Part shown: piece after piece, positions 32,880 to 46,679 of the stretch
Numbering within the stretch: the stretch's first letter is position 1
How the letters are laid out: every line of letters begins with the position of its first letter
NCBI GenBank assembly: GCA_033239005.1
Contig: BSQZ01000005.1
Location: 5,422,501 to 5,486,500 of the forward strand
Source of the DNA: Lamellibrachia satsuma
Lineage: Eukaryota > Annelida > Polychaeta > Sabellida > Siboglinidae
Reading direction: 5' to 3'
DNA length: 64,000 nucleotides
Made by a program: the position numbers and the translations under genes
Notes under the pieces: generated by a model
The model's database searches: none
What the model was told of the DNA's origin: nothing
The model's input: only the letters and a program-made list of their open reading frames with translations

Positions 32880-33050
32880 CAGTTTGTGAGTTAGTAGGTG
32901 ACTGATCTGATCGGTCTTCTTGGTGTTGATTGAGAGGCCAGATGACACGGTGGCTTGATTACAAATAGCCATCAACCGTTGTATATATTTCAAGTTTGAT
33001 GCAATAGTGGATGTATGACCAGGATGTGCCTGCACAAACTGTAACCGGAC
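32880..33050 (-). pseudogene. LINE reverse transcriptase scrap (post-catalytic segment)
   Basis: The minus strand encodes 'TIASNLKYIQRLMAICNQAT' followed by 'SSGLSINTKKT', which resembles the segment after the YADD box of RTE- or jockey-like reverse transcriptases. The box itself is degraded. It abuts a plus-strand LINE fragment of a different family. Confidence 0.5.
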
Positions 33051-33055
33051 ACTGT

Positions 33056-34188
33056 GACATCTCCCCACCTAGCCCACGCTGGCAGGCCGCCTCGATGGTC
33101 ACTGACACTGGCGGTTGACAGTGGCTATAGCGTGCCAGTTTTATGTATCGGTGCTGACATAATGCTGACTGAGGCCAAGTCAGAGGCAGTTGTTTTCTCT
33201 GCGCCTTACTTTAAGGCACTTCCCACAATCAACGTGTGTGGGTTCGACATATCACCGACATCATTTCTACGAGATACAGGCGTTTTCATGGACAGCACTT
33301 TGTGCATGTCAACGCATGTTGGGCATACGTGTCAGGGGGCGTATTTTCAATTGCACAAAATCGCAAAAATTCGTAAATGCTTGACGACCCATGCATTCAC
33401 GATGATCGTACAAGCACTTGCAAATCCAGGCTGGATTATGGAACTGCTGCACTGTGTGGAAAAAAAGTGCGTTTAATTCAGAAGCTTCAAATGGTGCAAA
33501 ATTCGGCTGCCCGCCTTATAACGCGATAGCGACGCCGCGACCACCAGCACATCACGTCCACCCTCACTGCACGTCACTGGCTGCCGGTTCGATGGCGAAT
33601 CAACTACAAGATTCTTCTATTGACCTGCCGTGCATCACACAATCTCGCGCCCGCTTGCACGGTTGACATGATCTCGCCGCATACACCAGTACGCCAGCTT
33701 CGTTCCGCCGACAGCTACATACTCACTGTGTCACCCCATGAAATGAAACAGTACGGTCAACGTATTTTCTCCGTGAGGGCACCGCATCTATGGAACAGCC
33801 TACCAGACTATATCCGTGTCACAGACTCACTGGAACTGTTTAAGTTCAGAAAAAAACATCTATTTAAGAATGCATTCGCCGATTACTTACATAAACTTTT
33901 ATAGTGATATATCGTCAATGACATGCTTTTATTTCTTATTATTTAATTTTTAACTTTTTAAAATAACTCTTCTATTCAGTTTGCTTATTGTATTTACCTC
34001 TACTTTATTGTTTTAATGTTTCTTACACTGATATTTAATTTTGGTATTCTAGTTTTAATAATACTTGTAATAATAACTACTTTTAATAATGTTATATTTT
34101 AAGTGCCTCTGAACAGGTTGTATTTCCCTATATACGAAGCTATATTAATAAAGGTTATTATTATTATTATTATTATTATTACCCACGC
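33056..34188 (+). mobile_element. LINE family 2, 3' end with (TTA)n tail
   Basis: Shifted frames encode the C-terminal third of a CR1/L2/Rex-type LINE: 'KSEAVVFSAPYFKALPTINV', 'FMDSTLCMSTHVGHTCQGAY', 'FQLHKIAKIRKCLTTHAFTM', 'PHTPVRQLRSADSYILTVSP' and 'FSVRAPHLWNSLPDYIRVTD', followed by 'LFKFRKKHLFKNAF'. The 3' end carries 'aataaagg' followed by ten or so TTA repeats (to about 34188), a typical LINE tail. At least two frameshifts, near 33460 and 33660, make it inactive. Confidence 0.85.
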
Positions 34189-35840
34189 ACTCGCTCGTCT
34201 GTGACTTGGCATAATTTGGCCACCCTTCCTCCCTTTACCTGGAACAAGTCCCACCTTTTACGCGTTGAATTGAGTGGATTGAGTCCCCATTGTGCGCTTA
34301 CTGGGTACGCATGTGACGGATTTTTCACGTACATATACACGTTTATCACTTTTAACACTGATTGTACGATACGCTGTTTGTGTGTAGCAGTTATGTGTAT
34401 GTGTAAATGTAGCTAAATTCAACCTAGTAGACTGATTTCATTGCATAATACAATCTACAATTTGCGGTACTCCGGTTTGCTCAGTGTGCTGAGTAAACTT
34501 CCAGAGCACAGTAACTGAACAATAAACTGGGCGCCCAGCAGGGTGAGCGTCAGGCAATCCAATTGTAATAAACTTGTCCAGATTGCTAAGTTACCAACGT
34601 AATGGCACATTGCCTTATTCACACAATGAGCAGTAAGCAGAACCTGGCCTAGCAGTGTTATGCCTTACAAGTAATTGTACGTGGCCTACGACCTTGTCTT
34701 ATTACTTGTGCCACTCTGCCATCGTCTCGTACGATTCGCGGGCGATGCACTTCACAAAGGTACCATTTAATATCAACATTGTTGAAGGAGATGAGGAAGA
34801 CCGAGATTAAGATGGGAGGACTGCGTGAAGAGAGATTTGGCGGGAGTGGGAGGGGAATGGAGAATGAGAGCGAGGGTTATGGGGCAGTGGAGACGGGTGG
34901 TGAAGAAGGCAGCGAAACGGGAATAGTGACGAAGAAGAAGTTGAACAAATCGACGATAGGTATCGGTGCCAGCCTCATCCCGGACTAAAGGGATAAAGAA
35001 GAGAGCAACAACAGTGTGATGCAGCAGAATGTTGGCTTTACTTCCATTAGCGAAATGCAAGTCAATGCTTTGAAAAAATGCAACCAACACAAGGTGCTAT
35101 TCATGAACATTTGCGAAGAGCGCGCCGATAGTTCACCTGCAATGCAATGAGCTGGTTCCACATCAGCCAACTCTCGAACGAACAGCATTGGGGTGGTCTA
35201 GAGAACACACATGATACAACATGTCTGTATTGTCAGTACCCTAGCTCTTAGACCCCACCCTTCAACGGGTGAGGTTTGGATGCATGAAAAGCTTGTTCGT
35301 TGGCAGTTTACCACTCGCATAGCTGCCTTAATGTTTCAGTGATACAATATGAAACGTGTGAAGTGAAAAGGAGGAAACAGAAACCACCTCCCATAAAATG
35401 TCTTTCCTTGATACTGGGCAGGCCCTCCTGTGCAACTGATGTCTTCTATCTTCTCCCTAATAGGCCAATACAGCCTTCAGAGGGCATGTCGAGCCTGACG
35501 AACCATCGCCTTCCCCTAATCTTCCGATACCAAGATTGCCGATATAGCGTTGGAATCGGCTAAGCGAGATTAACTTCCTACATATTTTCTGTTGATTTTT
35601 TCATTAAGAGTTGTGCTGGGGTGAAGCTAAAATAGTTTTAATGTGTCATATAAAAACAATAAACACGTTACATCAAAAGCTAGTGGTGGAATGTAAAGAA
35701 GTATAGTTACTTCGGTACTATAGTTAATCAGATTATTTTGAAACGTACTTGTAACGAAGGGTTTTGAAGGGTGAACTGAAAACGTAAAAGGTAAGAGAGA
35801 AAAAACGGACGTGGGAAGACGGGCAGGACAATTGCTTAGC
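34189..35840. other. Non-coding stretch, nothing recognised
   Basis: Several short frames exist, including a Gly/Glu-rich one at 34779-34988, but none resembles a known family or is bounded by convincing splice sites. Confidence 0.4.

Positions 35841-35842
<2 letters not shown>

Positions 35843-35930
<88 letters not shown>
35843..35930. repeat. (AT)n array
   Basis: Pure alternating AT for about 88 bp. Confidence 0.97.
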
Positions 35931-35933
<3 letters not shown>

Positions 35934-36189
35934 ATAGTGATATCGTGTGGGAATGCGTGACACGCACTATCAGCAGCAACGAAATGAGTATAGTCATATG
36001 AACACATAACAACAGCAACTACGATACTTCTTTACGTTATATTTGCCAACCTAGCTCACCCAGAAGTAAAATATGGAATTTACGCATTCTCGTTACCACT
36101 ACGGTTAACGTAGTTATTGAATATGTAACAACATTTCCTAATATTTAAATTAACCAGTCATTTAAATTAACTGGTGCTATCGACACTGT

Positions 36190-37662
36190 CAGATTTAACA
36201 AGATTGCCATCTCGAACAAGTTCCAGATGGCAAGTGGACAAGGAAGCCATTGGCTTATCGAGAGTCCAACAATTTTCACATCTATGTGTAGCCCGCCCTT
36301 ATCAGATATCTGTCAATTCTATTTTTAAACATATTCACACTACTAGCATTAACACAATCGTTTGGCAGTTTGTTCCATTCATTTATCACCCTCTGTGAGA
36401 ATGAGTACTTTCTCATGTCCAACCTACACTGCTCCTTAACTAATGCTGCTTTGTGTCCTCTGGTTCTACTGCCTTCTTTAAGTTTGAAGAACATATTCCT
36501 ATCAACATCCTCATAACCGTTCACTATTTTAAACACTTCTATTTGGTCTCCTCTTAGTCTCCTGGTCTCTAGTGTTGTCAAACCACATTGTAATAAGCGA
36601 CTTTCGTAACTAAGGTCTCTTAATTCTGGAATCATCTTAGTTGCTCTTCGTTGTATTCTTTCTAGCTTATCTATGTCTTTTTTACGATATGGCCTCCATG
36701 CTTGAATACAATATTCCAAATGTGGTCTAACTATTGCTTTGTACAGGGGTACAATTAGATGTTTCTCCTTATACGTGATAGTTCTCCTAATTAGGCCTAG
36801 AATTTGATTTCCTTTCGAAGCAGCAATCCCACATTGCTCTGAAACTTTCATGTCAGCATTAAATATTACTCCTAAATCCTTTTCTTGTGTGGTTCTACCT
36901 AGTACAGCATCCCCCATTTTATATTCCTCATCCATATTTCCATGTCCTATGTGTATACATTTACACTTCCCAAAATTGAATAACATTTGCCATTTTTCTG
37001 ACCATTTAACTAATTTTTCTAGATCATCCTGTAAACTTTGTTTATCTGTATCATTAGTAACCTTTCTGAATACCTTTGTGTCATCTGCAAATTTGAGTAC
37101 TTTGCTAGATATGTCATCCTCCAAATCATTTATATATATTAAAAACAGTATAGGGCCTAACACTGATCCCTGTGGTACCCCACTCAAAACAGATTTCCAG
37201 TTTGAAATCTTACCATCTACTATTACTCTCTGTCTTCTGTGTGTAAGCCACTTTTCTATCCAGTTGATTACATCATTGCCTATACCATGGGCTTTTAGTT
37301 TAAGTAACAATCTTTGATGTGGCACTTTATCGAAAGCTTTCTGAAAATCTAAGTAGACAACATCCACTGGTGACCCGTGATCTACCCACTTTGTAATTTC
37401 TTCTAAAAAACATAAGAGATTGGTTAGACATGACCTTGCTTTTAGGAATCCATGTTGAGATGTATTTATTAATTTATGTTTTATGAGGAATTCCACCATG
37501 TGGTCTCTAATTAATGTTTCAAGTAATTTACATACAACTGATGTTAAACTCACTGGTCTGTAATTTTCTGGCTTCTTCCTTGATCCCTTCTTAAACAGCG
37601 GCGTAATGTTTGCTTCTTTCCATTCTGAAGGAACTATTCCTTCTTCTAGTGACAAGTTAAAT
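36190..37662 (-). mobile_element. LINE family 1, best-preserved copy (open RT frame)
   Basis: A single open frame of about 457 codons covers most of the RT and the C-terminal domain. It holds 'EEGIVPSEWKEANITPLFKK', 'NYRPVSLTSVVCKLLETLIR', 'SQHGFLKARSCLTNLLCFLE', 'VVYLDFQKAFDKVPHQRLLL' and 'SVLSGVPQGSVLGPILFLIY'. The catalytic box follows as 'KFADDTKVFRKV', then 'WQMLFNFGKCKCIHIGHGN', 'EQCGIAASKGNQILGLIRR' and 'LEYCIQAWRPYRKKDIDKLE'. The C-terminus is 'SFSQRVINEWNKLPNDCVNA'. It is 5'-truncated at about 37662 and lacks the endonuclease. The 3' end has the family terminus and the tail word 'aatcttgttaaatct'. On its 5' side it is joined to a duplicated piece of sulfotransferase B in the same orientation. 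Confidence 0.93.
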
Positions 37663-37679
37663 AAGTTTGTTCACTATTG

Positions 37680-38006
37680 AGCGCTGCTCAATAAATTGCC
37701 CGAATACACTGCGATAATGCTCGTTTGGCCTTTCAAGTTTTTCTCTGTAGACTGAGAATAGTCTCACCAACGGATGTCTGGTTACCATGAATTTGTAATG
37801 AGTCCTTAATCGCACTTGTATTTCAGAGTCGTTGTATGTCGAGAGGTACCGAAGACCATGTTTATGGAGGAAGCGACGGTTGTGTACACTGTCACCAGCG
37901 TGAACGTCGCGCGTGTAGTTCAGCCACAAGTCCTTGAAGAATGAACTACCGGTCTTTGGGGCGTCACAGAAGAGCATGCGGTTCTCGTCATCACTGAGAA
38001 TATACT
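37680..38006 (-). pseudogene. Partial duplicate of sulfotransferase B terminal exon
   Basis: These 327 bp repeat 38533-38859 at a constant offset of 853 bp. I count only two mismatches, so the duplication is very recent. It encodes 'ILSDDENRMLFCDAPKTGSS' through 'ARHP'-equivalent 'VTRHPLVRLFSVYREKLERP' to 'FGQFIEQRS', then stops. It lacks the rest of the catalytic domain. Its 5' limit falls at the ILSDD codons, the same place where the 7749-8455 pseudogene is cut. Its 3' side runs into the LINE at about 37662. Confidence 0.92.
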
Positions 38007-38098
38007 GTCAAACATATATATCTTGTAAATCCATTATAGAACAAGTTTTGCTTGTTCGGGTATTGAAACCCGTTACTTCGCGACAGCAGAGGTCGTGA

Positions 38099-38973
38099 CT
38101 AACAACACTCCTTCCTATATGTTGTAACCCGACAGCCGTACGACAGTGACGTGTGTGCCCACGTGTAACCGAACAAGGTGAAGTCGAGGCGATATATCGT
38201 CTCGAGGATGTTCGTGTAATTTACAGGTACGCCTTGGTAGTACTTCTTAACACGGTCCAAGTCAGTCGCTGCTTTATACGTTCTTACTGTTTCTAGTAGG
38301 CCTTTCTTTGAGTCGGGAATGTTCTTCAGTTTTGAGAAAATGTATGGATAATCTACGTGGCTTGTCTCAAGCTTAACGATGTAGTCGTAGGGTATTTCAC
38401 ACGGGTGACATAGAGATGTGACGGGTTTCCAGTGGTAATCAGATTTGAAAGGATTTCCTTCAACGATATAGTGAACAAACTGTTCGAAAGTAACGTGGTC
38501 GCCTTTCGACTGGTTCGCGGGGATGTGTTCATAGCGCTGCTCAATAAATTGCCCGAATACACTGCGATAATGCTCGTTTGGCCTTTCAAGTTTTTCTCTG
38601 TAGACTGAGAGTAGTCTCACCAACGGATGTCTGGTTACCATGAATTTGTAATGAGTCCTTAATCGCACTTGTATTTCAGAGTCGTTGTATGTCGCGAGGT
38701 ACCGAAGACCATGTTTATGGAGGAAGCGACGGTTGTGTACACTGTCACCAGCGTGAACGTCGCGCGTGTAGTTCAGCCACAAGTCCTTGAAGAATGAACT
38801 ACCGGTCTTTGGGGCGTCACAGAAGAGCATGCGGTTCTCGTCATCACTGAGAATATACTTGTAGATGCCACGCCTATTCGATAGTGAATTTTGGTCCTCT
38901 TTGTTGAGAGACTGGCACGCGTCGTGCAGAAACTCCACTCGTGTTGAGCTGGAACAGACAGCTGTCGGGGTAT
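38099..38973 (-). CDS. Carbohydrate sulfotransferase B, terminal exon (catalytic domain)
   Basis: This exon encodes 290 residues of an HNK-1/Sulfotransfer_2 type sulfotransferase. It has the PAPS 5'-phosphosulfate loop 'CDAPKTGSSFFKDLWLNY' and the 3'-phosphate motif 'FMVTRHPLVRLLSVYREK'. Then follow 'YDYIVKLETSHVDYPYIFSK' and a C-terminal 'LDFTLFGYTWAHTSLSYGC' region. Compared with gene A, the loop reads K-T-G-S-S rather than K-A-G-S-T. The boundary at 38973 follows 'ctcttgttttccag', giving the same phase as gene A. It splices to 39901-40067. Its 3' flank, 38007-38098, separates it from the partial duplicate. It appears intact. The substrate is unknown. Confidence 0.9.
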
Positions 38974-39900
38974 CTGGAAAACAAGAGAAACGATGTTGAT
39001 TCTTGATCGATGAATATAAACGTCAACGTCGACGCGTGCAATTTTGTGACTCAAGCCTGTATCAGTTTATAATTGGTTTATTGATCCTTGTTCAAACTGG
39101 ACACGTGGGGTCAAATAACTGATTTCCTCGGAATACAATAAATGAATGCGGAAATATCAACAGATGGTGCTAATGATAGCAAAGGCAAAATTGCGGATAT
39201 CTTACAACAATACGCTACACATAGATTACATTTTTAATATTAATGAGCTAATTGCTTCTTTGACCAGTTGTCTTCTGGGCTTGTTTTTCTTCGATGATAA
39301 TCTTTTTAACTCTTAGATCAAAATCTGTATTCACGCACTCGACATCATAATATATAATACAATAGTATGTGTTACTCAATCAGATGAGTTTTTAGTGATG
39401 TTATTAGCAAGCTTCCAAACGAGAGATTGGGCACTGGCCGAAATCGCACAGTGCTGCCCATTTTACATCTGATATTGTTCCTCGTTCTTGGGTCCAACTC
39501 GATATCGTTACATTAGTTTACGACTGTCGCATATTAGCATTTGATATCTTGAACCAGTGAAGTGAACATAACAATTGCCGCTGCCAATATTCGCAAAACG
39601 GAAATGGATCTGGATAGAAATGTTGATATCTGAAACAATGATGATTTGTTAATGTTATAAGTAGCTTGATCACGAAGGGTTTTGAAATATTCGGTCATTA
39701 ATTTGTGTCTACTACCAATTGTTTATGAAACCAATACAATAACATCACTGGATGATGATAATGATTATGAACATGGTCATCGTCGCTTCGCGAAAGAGGA
39801 GCGACAACAAATTATTCTGTAACGTTTTTGAAATTATGTTAAACGTCGCATGATCAAGCTATTTCAAGTGTTTCCATCTGCTCATTTTAATCCTCCCTAC
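38974..39900 (-). other. Gene B intron
   Basis: A 927-bp intron between the two visible exons of sulfotransferase B. A stretch at about 39255-39310 ('ttgtcttctgggcttg', 'gatgataatctttttaa') vaguely recalls a family-1 LINE terminus, but it is too decayed to call. Confidence 0.7.
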
Positions 39901-40067
39901 CTTTTTTCTCGTCCCTGTTTCCTCCTTCTGATCCAACCCCTAAGTAGCTGTACAGGAAATGAGGGTAGCTCTTCCCAACGCCGGATGGATACGTATCGTA
40001 TACTTTGGTGCCCAGGTAGAGCATAAGGGGCGATGTAAATACGACACACACAAATATTACCTGGATT
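39901..40067 (-). CDS. Carbohydrate sulfotransferase B, signal-anchor exon
   Basis: A 167-bp exon encodes '(R)IQVIFVCVVFTSPLMLYLG', a type II membrane anchor, then 'YPSGVGKSYPHFLYSYLGVG' and the charged stem 'GNRDEKK'. It is bounded by 'ttgttgcag' and the donor 'aaaaag|gtaggg'. It leaves with one base, which joins the AT of the next exon to make an Asp codon. Length and both phases equal those of the gene A exon at 18123-18289. An upstream exon must supply the start codon; it was not identified. Confidence 0.83.
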
Positions 40068-40249
40068 CTGCAACAAAAATAGAGGGCAAATTGTGTTAGG
40101 GGTGTTTTAAACGGGCACGGCAATACGAGCCAAAACGAAGCAACACTTTTTGCGTTTAGCAATGGCATGTATTTTGAACAACATATAATTTAATGCCAAA
40201 TGCCATTGCTTCTTTGGAAAGTATTTCATTTATATACACATACGCTCGC

Positions 40250-40680
40250 ATTCATTCACTCAACTTCATTACAACGTCCAGTCGACGTTATTACTAGTCT
40301 CATTTAGCCCGACTCTCGCTCCCTCTCGTGAACTCCCGGCAAGAGCTGTGTGCGACAAATGATGGCGCAGCATCCTGGAGCTTGGCATGCCGAGGCTACA
40401 TTATTGGAACCCATATGAGTCGTATTTACGATTCGCAATCTGGGGCTCCCTTTTAACTTTCGACTCGTCACTACGACATGGCTTGGCTCACGATATTTGT
40501 CGGGGGGAAAACATCAAGTTTGTGACGCTCTTTTTGTGAACCAATAATGGGAAACTCTGTTTTATCTGCAAATAACTTTAATTTATTGTCAGTGTCAGTT
40601 ATCCAGTGGAAGGCGTCGTGGAGACAATACGTGAGCTGGTTGTGGCAGCCATTTGTATCAGGGGTAGCAAACGAAATGTA
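40250..40680 (-). pseudogene. Decayed LINE fragment
   Basis: The minus strand has 'AFHWITDTDNKLKLFADKTE' followed by 'FPIIGSQKERHKLDV', which resembles the 'W...NKLKLNDDKTEFLIIG' stretch of CR1/Rex-like RTs. Weaker traces of the following region extend to about 40250. There are many stops. Confidence 0.55.
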
Positions 40681-41165
40681 ATATATCTGTGTATAAATGT
40701 GCGTTTTGGTGATGATCAAAATTGTGAGTTTGGATTACTGAGTTAAAGGGAGTACTGAAAGTAGTGAACTGTAATGGCACAGGAATATAACCAAAAGTAA
40801 CACGACATGAAGTGGGAAGTGCAGGTGTTACGAGTTCCAGCAGTCCTTCCCCGTTGTTAATCGTAAAGTACACAGCTCTGCTGAGGATACCGGATGTTTG
40901 TAGAGACTTTTAGTGTTTTGCAATCGAACAATCGAATATGCACGGCAACACACATCGACCCTGACCTTCAATAACCATAATAGCTTAATATCCAAATAAA
41001 CACACCCAGTCATAAAATTATACATAAATTAACCGTGCATAAACAAAATCACAACGATACCATCAGCACGCAAAATTGGTCGATCTGCCATTAGATTTTA
41101 ATTTAATTTGGGACACGATAAATAAGGCGTTGGCATAGCAGACAGGTAGCTAGTAAGCCAGGGAC
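40681..41165. other. Non-coding stretch upstream of gene B
   Basis: No exon for the start of sulfotransferase B could be recognised here. Confidence 0.4.
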
Positions 41166-41170
41166 CCAGC

Positions 41171-41234
<64 letters not shown>
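41171..41234. repeat. (CAGG)n tetranucleotide array
   Basis: About sixteen uninterrupted GGCA/CAGG units. Confidence 0.97.
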
Positions 41235-41915
41235 TATATGTTCATTATTTGGCCCACACCTGCAATAGATTGCAGTATGAAAATAATTGGCCAGTTTACA
41301 GTAGATTTTGCGACTATGTAAAATACTAAATATGGTTAGTCGTATGTGTTCATTGAATTATTACATAATTTGTAATAAACATATAACGCGTACTACGCTG
41401 GGTGACAAGTTATGTAACATTCGTACACTGTTGTTATTATAATGACGCAACCACATTGCCATTCATACTATGTTTTAAGTACCACAATACGAATTAAATG
41501 AAGTTGTTTTAATGGTGCTGCTGCCTAAATATGCCTGAGCAGATAAACCCATATTTTCTGTCTGGCAATATCATCATCGTCAGCAAGCAGAGTACCGATA
41601 AAGAGTCACACGTCTTACTTTTGTAACGCAGGAATGGTTTCCACCTAAACAACCAATTGGTTTGAATTGATGGCATGACAGCAGACACCGACTAAGTTAA
41701 CACCTTCGCCGTTGAACGTTGTACATTATTTTTAATGGAACGCAACCTGATACATACCAGTAGCTCACGACAGTATACTAATCAGCCTGTCGAAATTAGA
41801 CATTCATCAAACACATTTGGAAATAGTTTCTTCCCATCTACAATAAAGAATCGCTAATATTTACGGCCAAGCATTATTCAGTGTAATTCATTAAGCGCAT
41901 TCAATAGCCGCCTAT

Positions 41916-43935
<2,020 letters not shown>

Positions 43936-43944
43936 AATAAATCC

Positions 43945-44110
43945 ATTAAATTACGAGACCCCGAAGTAAGTTTACGGCTGCCAATATCAAGCGTAAAGTT
44001 ACGACTAAAAGGCAATGCCTAACTGGTCGTAAGTTGACTCATGAAACGCTCTTGGCGAAACTTTACGACCAATTCGGCTTACGACCTCGTAAATCAGATT
44101 TACGCTGTCT
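43945..44110. repeat. Cluster of TTACGAC / GTCGTAA words
   Basis: In 165 bp the words 'gtaaagttacgac', 'ggtcgtaagttgac', 'aaactttacgacc' and 'cttacgacctcgtaaat' occur in both orientations, so parts are self-complementary. It looks like a small decayed inverted-repeat element. Similar words flank the PIF-like fossil near 1081-1130. Confidence 0.45.
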
Positions 44111-44734
44111 CAGATCCTGAGTATATCTACGATCGACAAAAGTGAATACACTCCCCAAATCGCTGTACCACTGGAAGCTCTAGAGTGGGTTGCGTTATAA
44201 GGTGGTTCATGGTCCACTGGTGTTCGTTTCGCTTGTACTGGGAGGGCGGTGCGAAGGTCGTACAAGGAAACACTGTTAACACATTATCAATTGCCTTGTA
44301 TATCGACTACCATCTAACAACAACTATCAGATTTCACATCACATTCAATCGAAATATTATATACGGCAACGTTGTACAGTGCAAATACTTAAAACGTGGC
44401 ATGCCGTTCAACTTAAGGAATGATCTCAATAGCAAATTGTGCGTTTCAACTTATGCATAAATATGTAAGTTACATTAACCTCCATAACAAAATGCATATG
44501 ATCTAAAGTTGCGTTGACATATACGGTAGGAACTAAGGCACGTGTGATGTAATGAGTTCCATACTAGCAATTGACACACATGATCTATATAACCGATTGC
44601 CAATCGCGAAATGCCAAATATTGAATATGCGTCACAACTGAGACGCTGGACCGCGTGAATATATTACTTCGTAACGTGATGCGAAAAACACATTCTTTGA
44701 AACACCTCAGATTGTGAGGGTAATTAGACCACGT

Positions 44735-44915
44735 ACAGCACCTACTTGGTGAACTTGTTCTCCCAAACCATTGGGGCACCGCGTGTCGTCCTCGAAGTAC
44801 GCAGTGAGCTGTCCTGTCCCATTTGACCTCTTGTTCACGACAGATTACTTCGTCGACGCTGCCGCAATAACGGCCTTTGAAGTTAGTGTAGCGACCGGTG
44901 AAACGTGTCGAGAAC
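44735..44915 (+). repeat. Dispersed repeat R1, copy 4
   Basis: Carries 'cattggggcaccgcgtgtcg', 'agctgtcctgtcccattt', 'acagattacttcgtcgacgc' and 'gaccggtgaaacgtgtcga' in R1 order. It runs directly into a 53-bp hairpin. Confidence 0.65.
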
Positions 44916-44917
44916 TC

Positions 44918-44970
44918 TGGCGCCATCTGACAATCACAGTAGTAACTACTGTGATCGTCAGATGGCGCCA
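44918..44970. repeat. 53-bp near-perfect inverted repeat (hairpin)
   Basis: Two 26-bp arms with one mismatch and a single-base loop. The left arm starts TGGCGCCATCTGAC and the right arm ends GTCAGATGGCGCCA. The centre reads AGTAGTAACTACT. The arms end in the palindrome TGGCGCCA. Confidence 0.9.
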
Positions 44971-45339
44971 CAGCTCTCACGCGGCACCATTGAAAACACG
45001 CTGGGCTGGGATATATACAAAATAGATATGTTGTTGAAACTATGAAACACACCACGATATTGGAAAGTTATACATTTTGGTACGATGTAGAAGGGATGTG
45101 GAACATTGATTCATAACCGGGAGCATCGTGGGGAAAGCTGGATATTTGGCGTATTATTCATGGTCATATTGCAAATGGTTCATTGCTGCTGTCCGGTCAT
45201 ATGTGTTGTGTTTTAACGAACTGGCAAACACGTCGTCCACTTTGACACAAGGGCAACCCCTCCCAAAAAAAAGACTTCAGGCGAACCTCTATGAGGTGCA
45301 TGAATATTGACGTGACCTAAACATGAATAACCCAGAAGA

Positions 45340-45570
45340 TTTGCTTTCTTAAAGTAGTAATAAGCCGAGGACCAAAACTTAAAGCTAAAGAAGACCTACT
45401 CCCATACGTAGATTCTGAGAACACTTCTTCACAAATTATGTCATCGATTATTGGAATAAACTTCCCGAAGAGGTCGAGACAGCATATACTCTGAACACAT
45501 TCAAGAAGAAATTGACGTATAGCTATATAACCCTATGCAACCAAGTGTTCCAAATAAAGTACAACAGTTT
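45340..45570 (+). pseudogene. CR1-type LINE C-terminal scrap
   Basis: One frame at about 45425-45545 reads 'FFTNYVIDYWNKLPEEVETA' followed by 'YTLNTFKKKLTY', the characteristic end of CR1-like RT proteins. A weaker 'RGPKLK' string precedes it. Confidence 0.7.
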
Positions 45571-46560
45571 CTACGTGTGTGCAATCGCAGCCATGACAAA
45601 CACTGCTGAAATTTGGATTCCCATCTACACCGTCAATATTTCAACAAGCATCATACAGTGAATACGATTAATGCAATGCCCTGATGTCCTCGCAAAACCC
45701 AAGCACATCAGTGCGTCAAAAACATTTCACCACAGCTACAACGACGGCTAGGGAAGGCGGGTGATGTCCGTACACCTAAGGTATAATGTGTCATAACTAA
45801 TGAACTGTTTATTTCAGAATGGTAAACTTTAGCCTTGCTAATCTGTATATTTAGTAGTTTACTACAGCCAATTATCAAACTTCAACCTCATTTAAGGACA
45901 ACATATATGTTATCAATATGTATTGTTCGCTGGGGTGCGGATATGCCCTGGGGTACTGGTGCATGCCCGCACAGGTATGTGCGAACTTACATCGTGTATT
46001 CCAGGCCTCAGCTACAGAGCAATGGTAAATGTCAGGCTGCAGAACATCAAATAGCTTGCTATGTATACCCATAAGTATTATTTGGGGGTCAAATGCGTCC
46101 ATATAAATACTAAAAAAATAATAATTTCTGAAGTGGACACGTGATATTCGTCTGTTTCAACTACAGCGACCACGGAAAGCCATGCGACGAAGAAAAACCA
46201 AAGGACGCCTAATAAAAACAACATTATCATTATACACATCAAGATACACTTAACCTACACATACGATGTTATAAGTTTGTTTTTTGTCTTTAACGTATCC
46301 CACCTCAACATCCTACCCCCATCCTCCTCAATACATTTCCAGTGGACCATCCTTGAGACAAATTCCATGTCTTATGAGTATGTTTTCTGTGTACAACTCA
46401 CATGACGCATTTAGGGTATAAAATCACAATTACTGGGTAATTAAGGATATGTATTTTGACATCTCAAAACGCGCTTTTACGATAAAGTGTAAATAATGAG
46501 AGGTCCCATTGATATATGAATTAAATAAGTTAGTGAATCAATTTACATCATGCTATCTAC
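45571..46560. other. Non-coding stretch with one isolated repeat word
   Basis: Nothing coding was recognised. At 45933-45975 it holds 'ggtgcggatatgccctgggg', an inverted relative of the 46563-46668 unit. Confidence 0.4.
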
Positions 46561-46562
46561 TG

Positions 46563-46668
46563 CACTGGGGCATATCCGCACACGACTGGGTCATAACCGC
46601 ACTCGACTGGGGCATATCCGCACACGACTGGGGCATATCCGCACACGACTGGGGCATATCCGCGCACG
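46563..46668. repeat. 21-bp tandem repeat, 5 units
   Basis: Units of 'gactggggcatatccgcaca' plus 'c'. The second unit is diverged ('tgggtcataaccgcactcg'). Confidence 0.85.
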
Positions 46669-46679
46669 CCTAAAAAGAT

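Noticed and set aside
34779..34988. Gly/Glu-rich 69-residue frame as a small gene
   Set aside because: Low-complexity purine-rich strand bias, with no family resemblance and no flanking splice sites.
39255..39310. Sixth family-1 LINE 3' end
   Set aside because: Only short, imperfect similarity to the terminus; too weak to call.
44185..44460. 91-residue frame as a gene
   Set aside because: No recognisable motif, conserved copy or splice support. Length is within chance for AT-moderate DNA.
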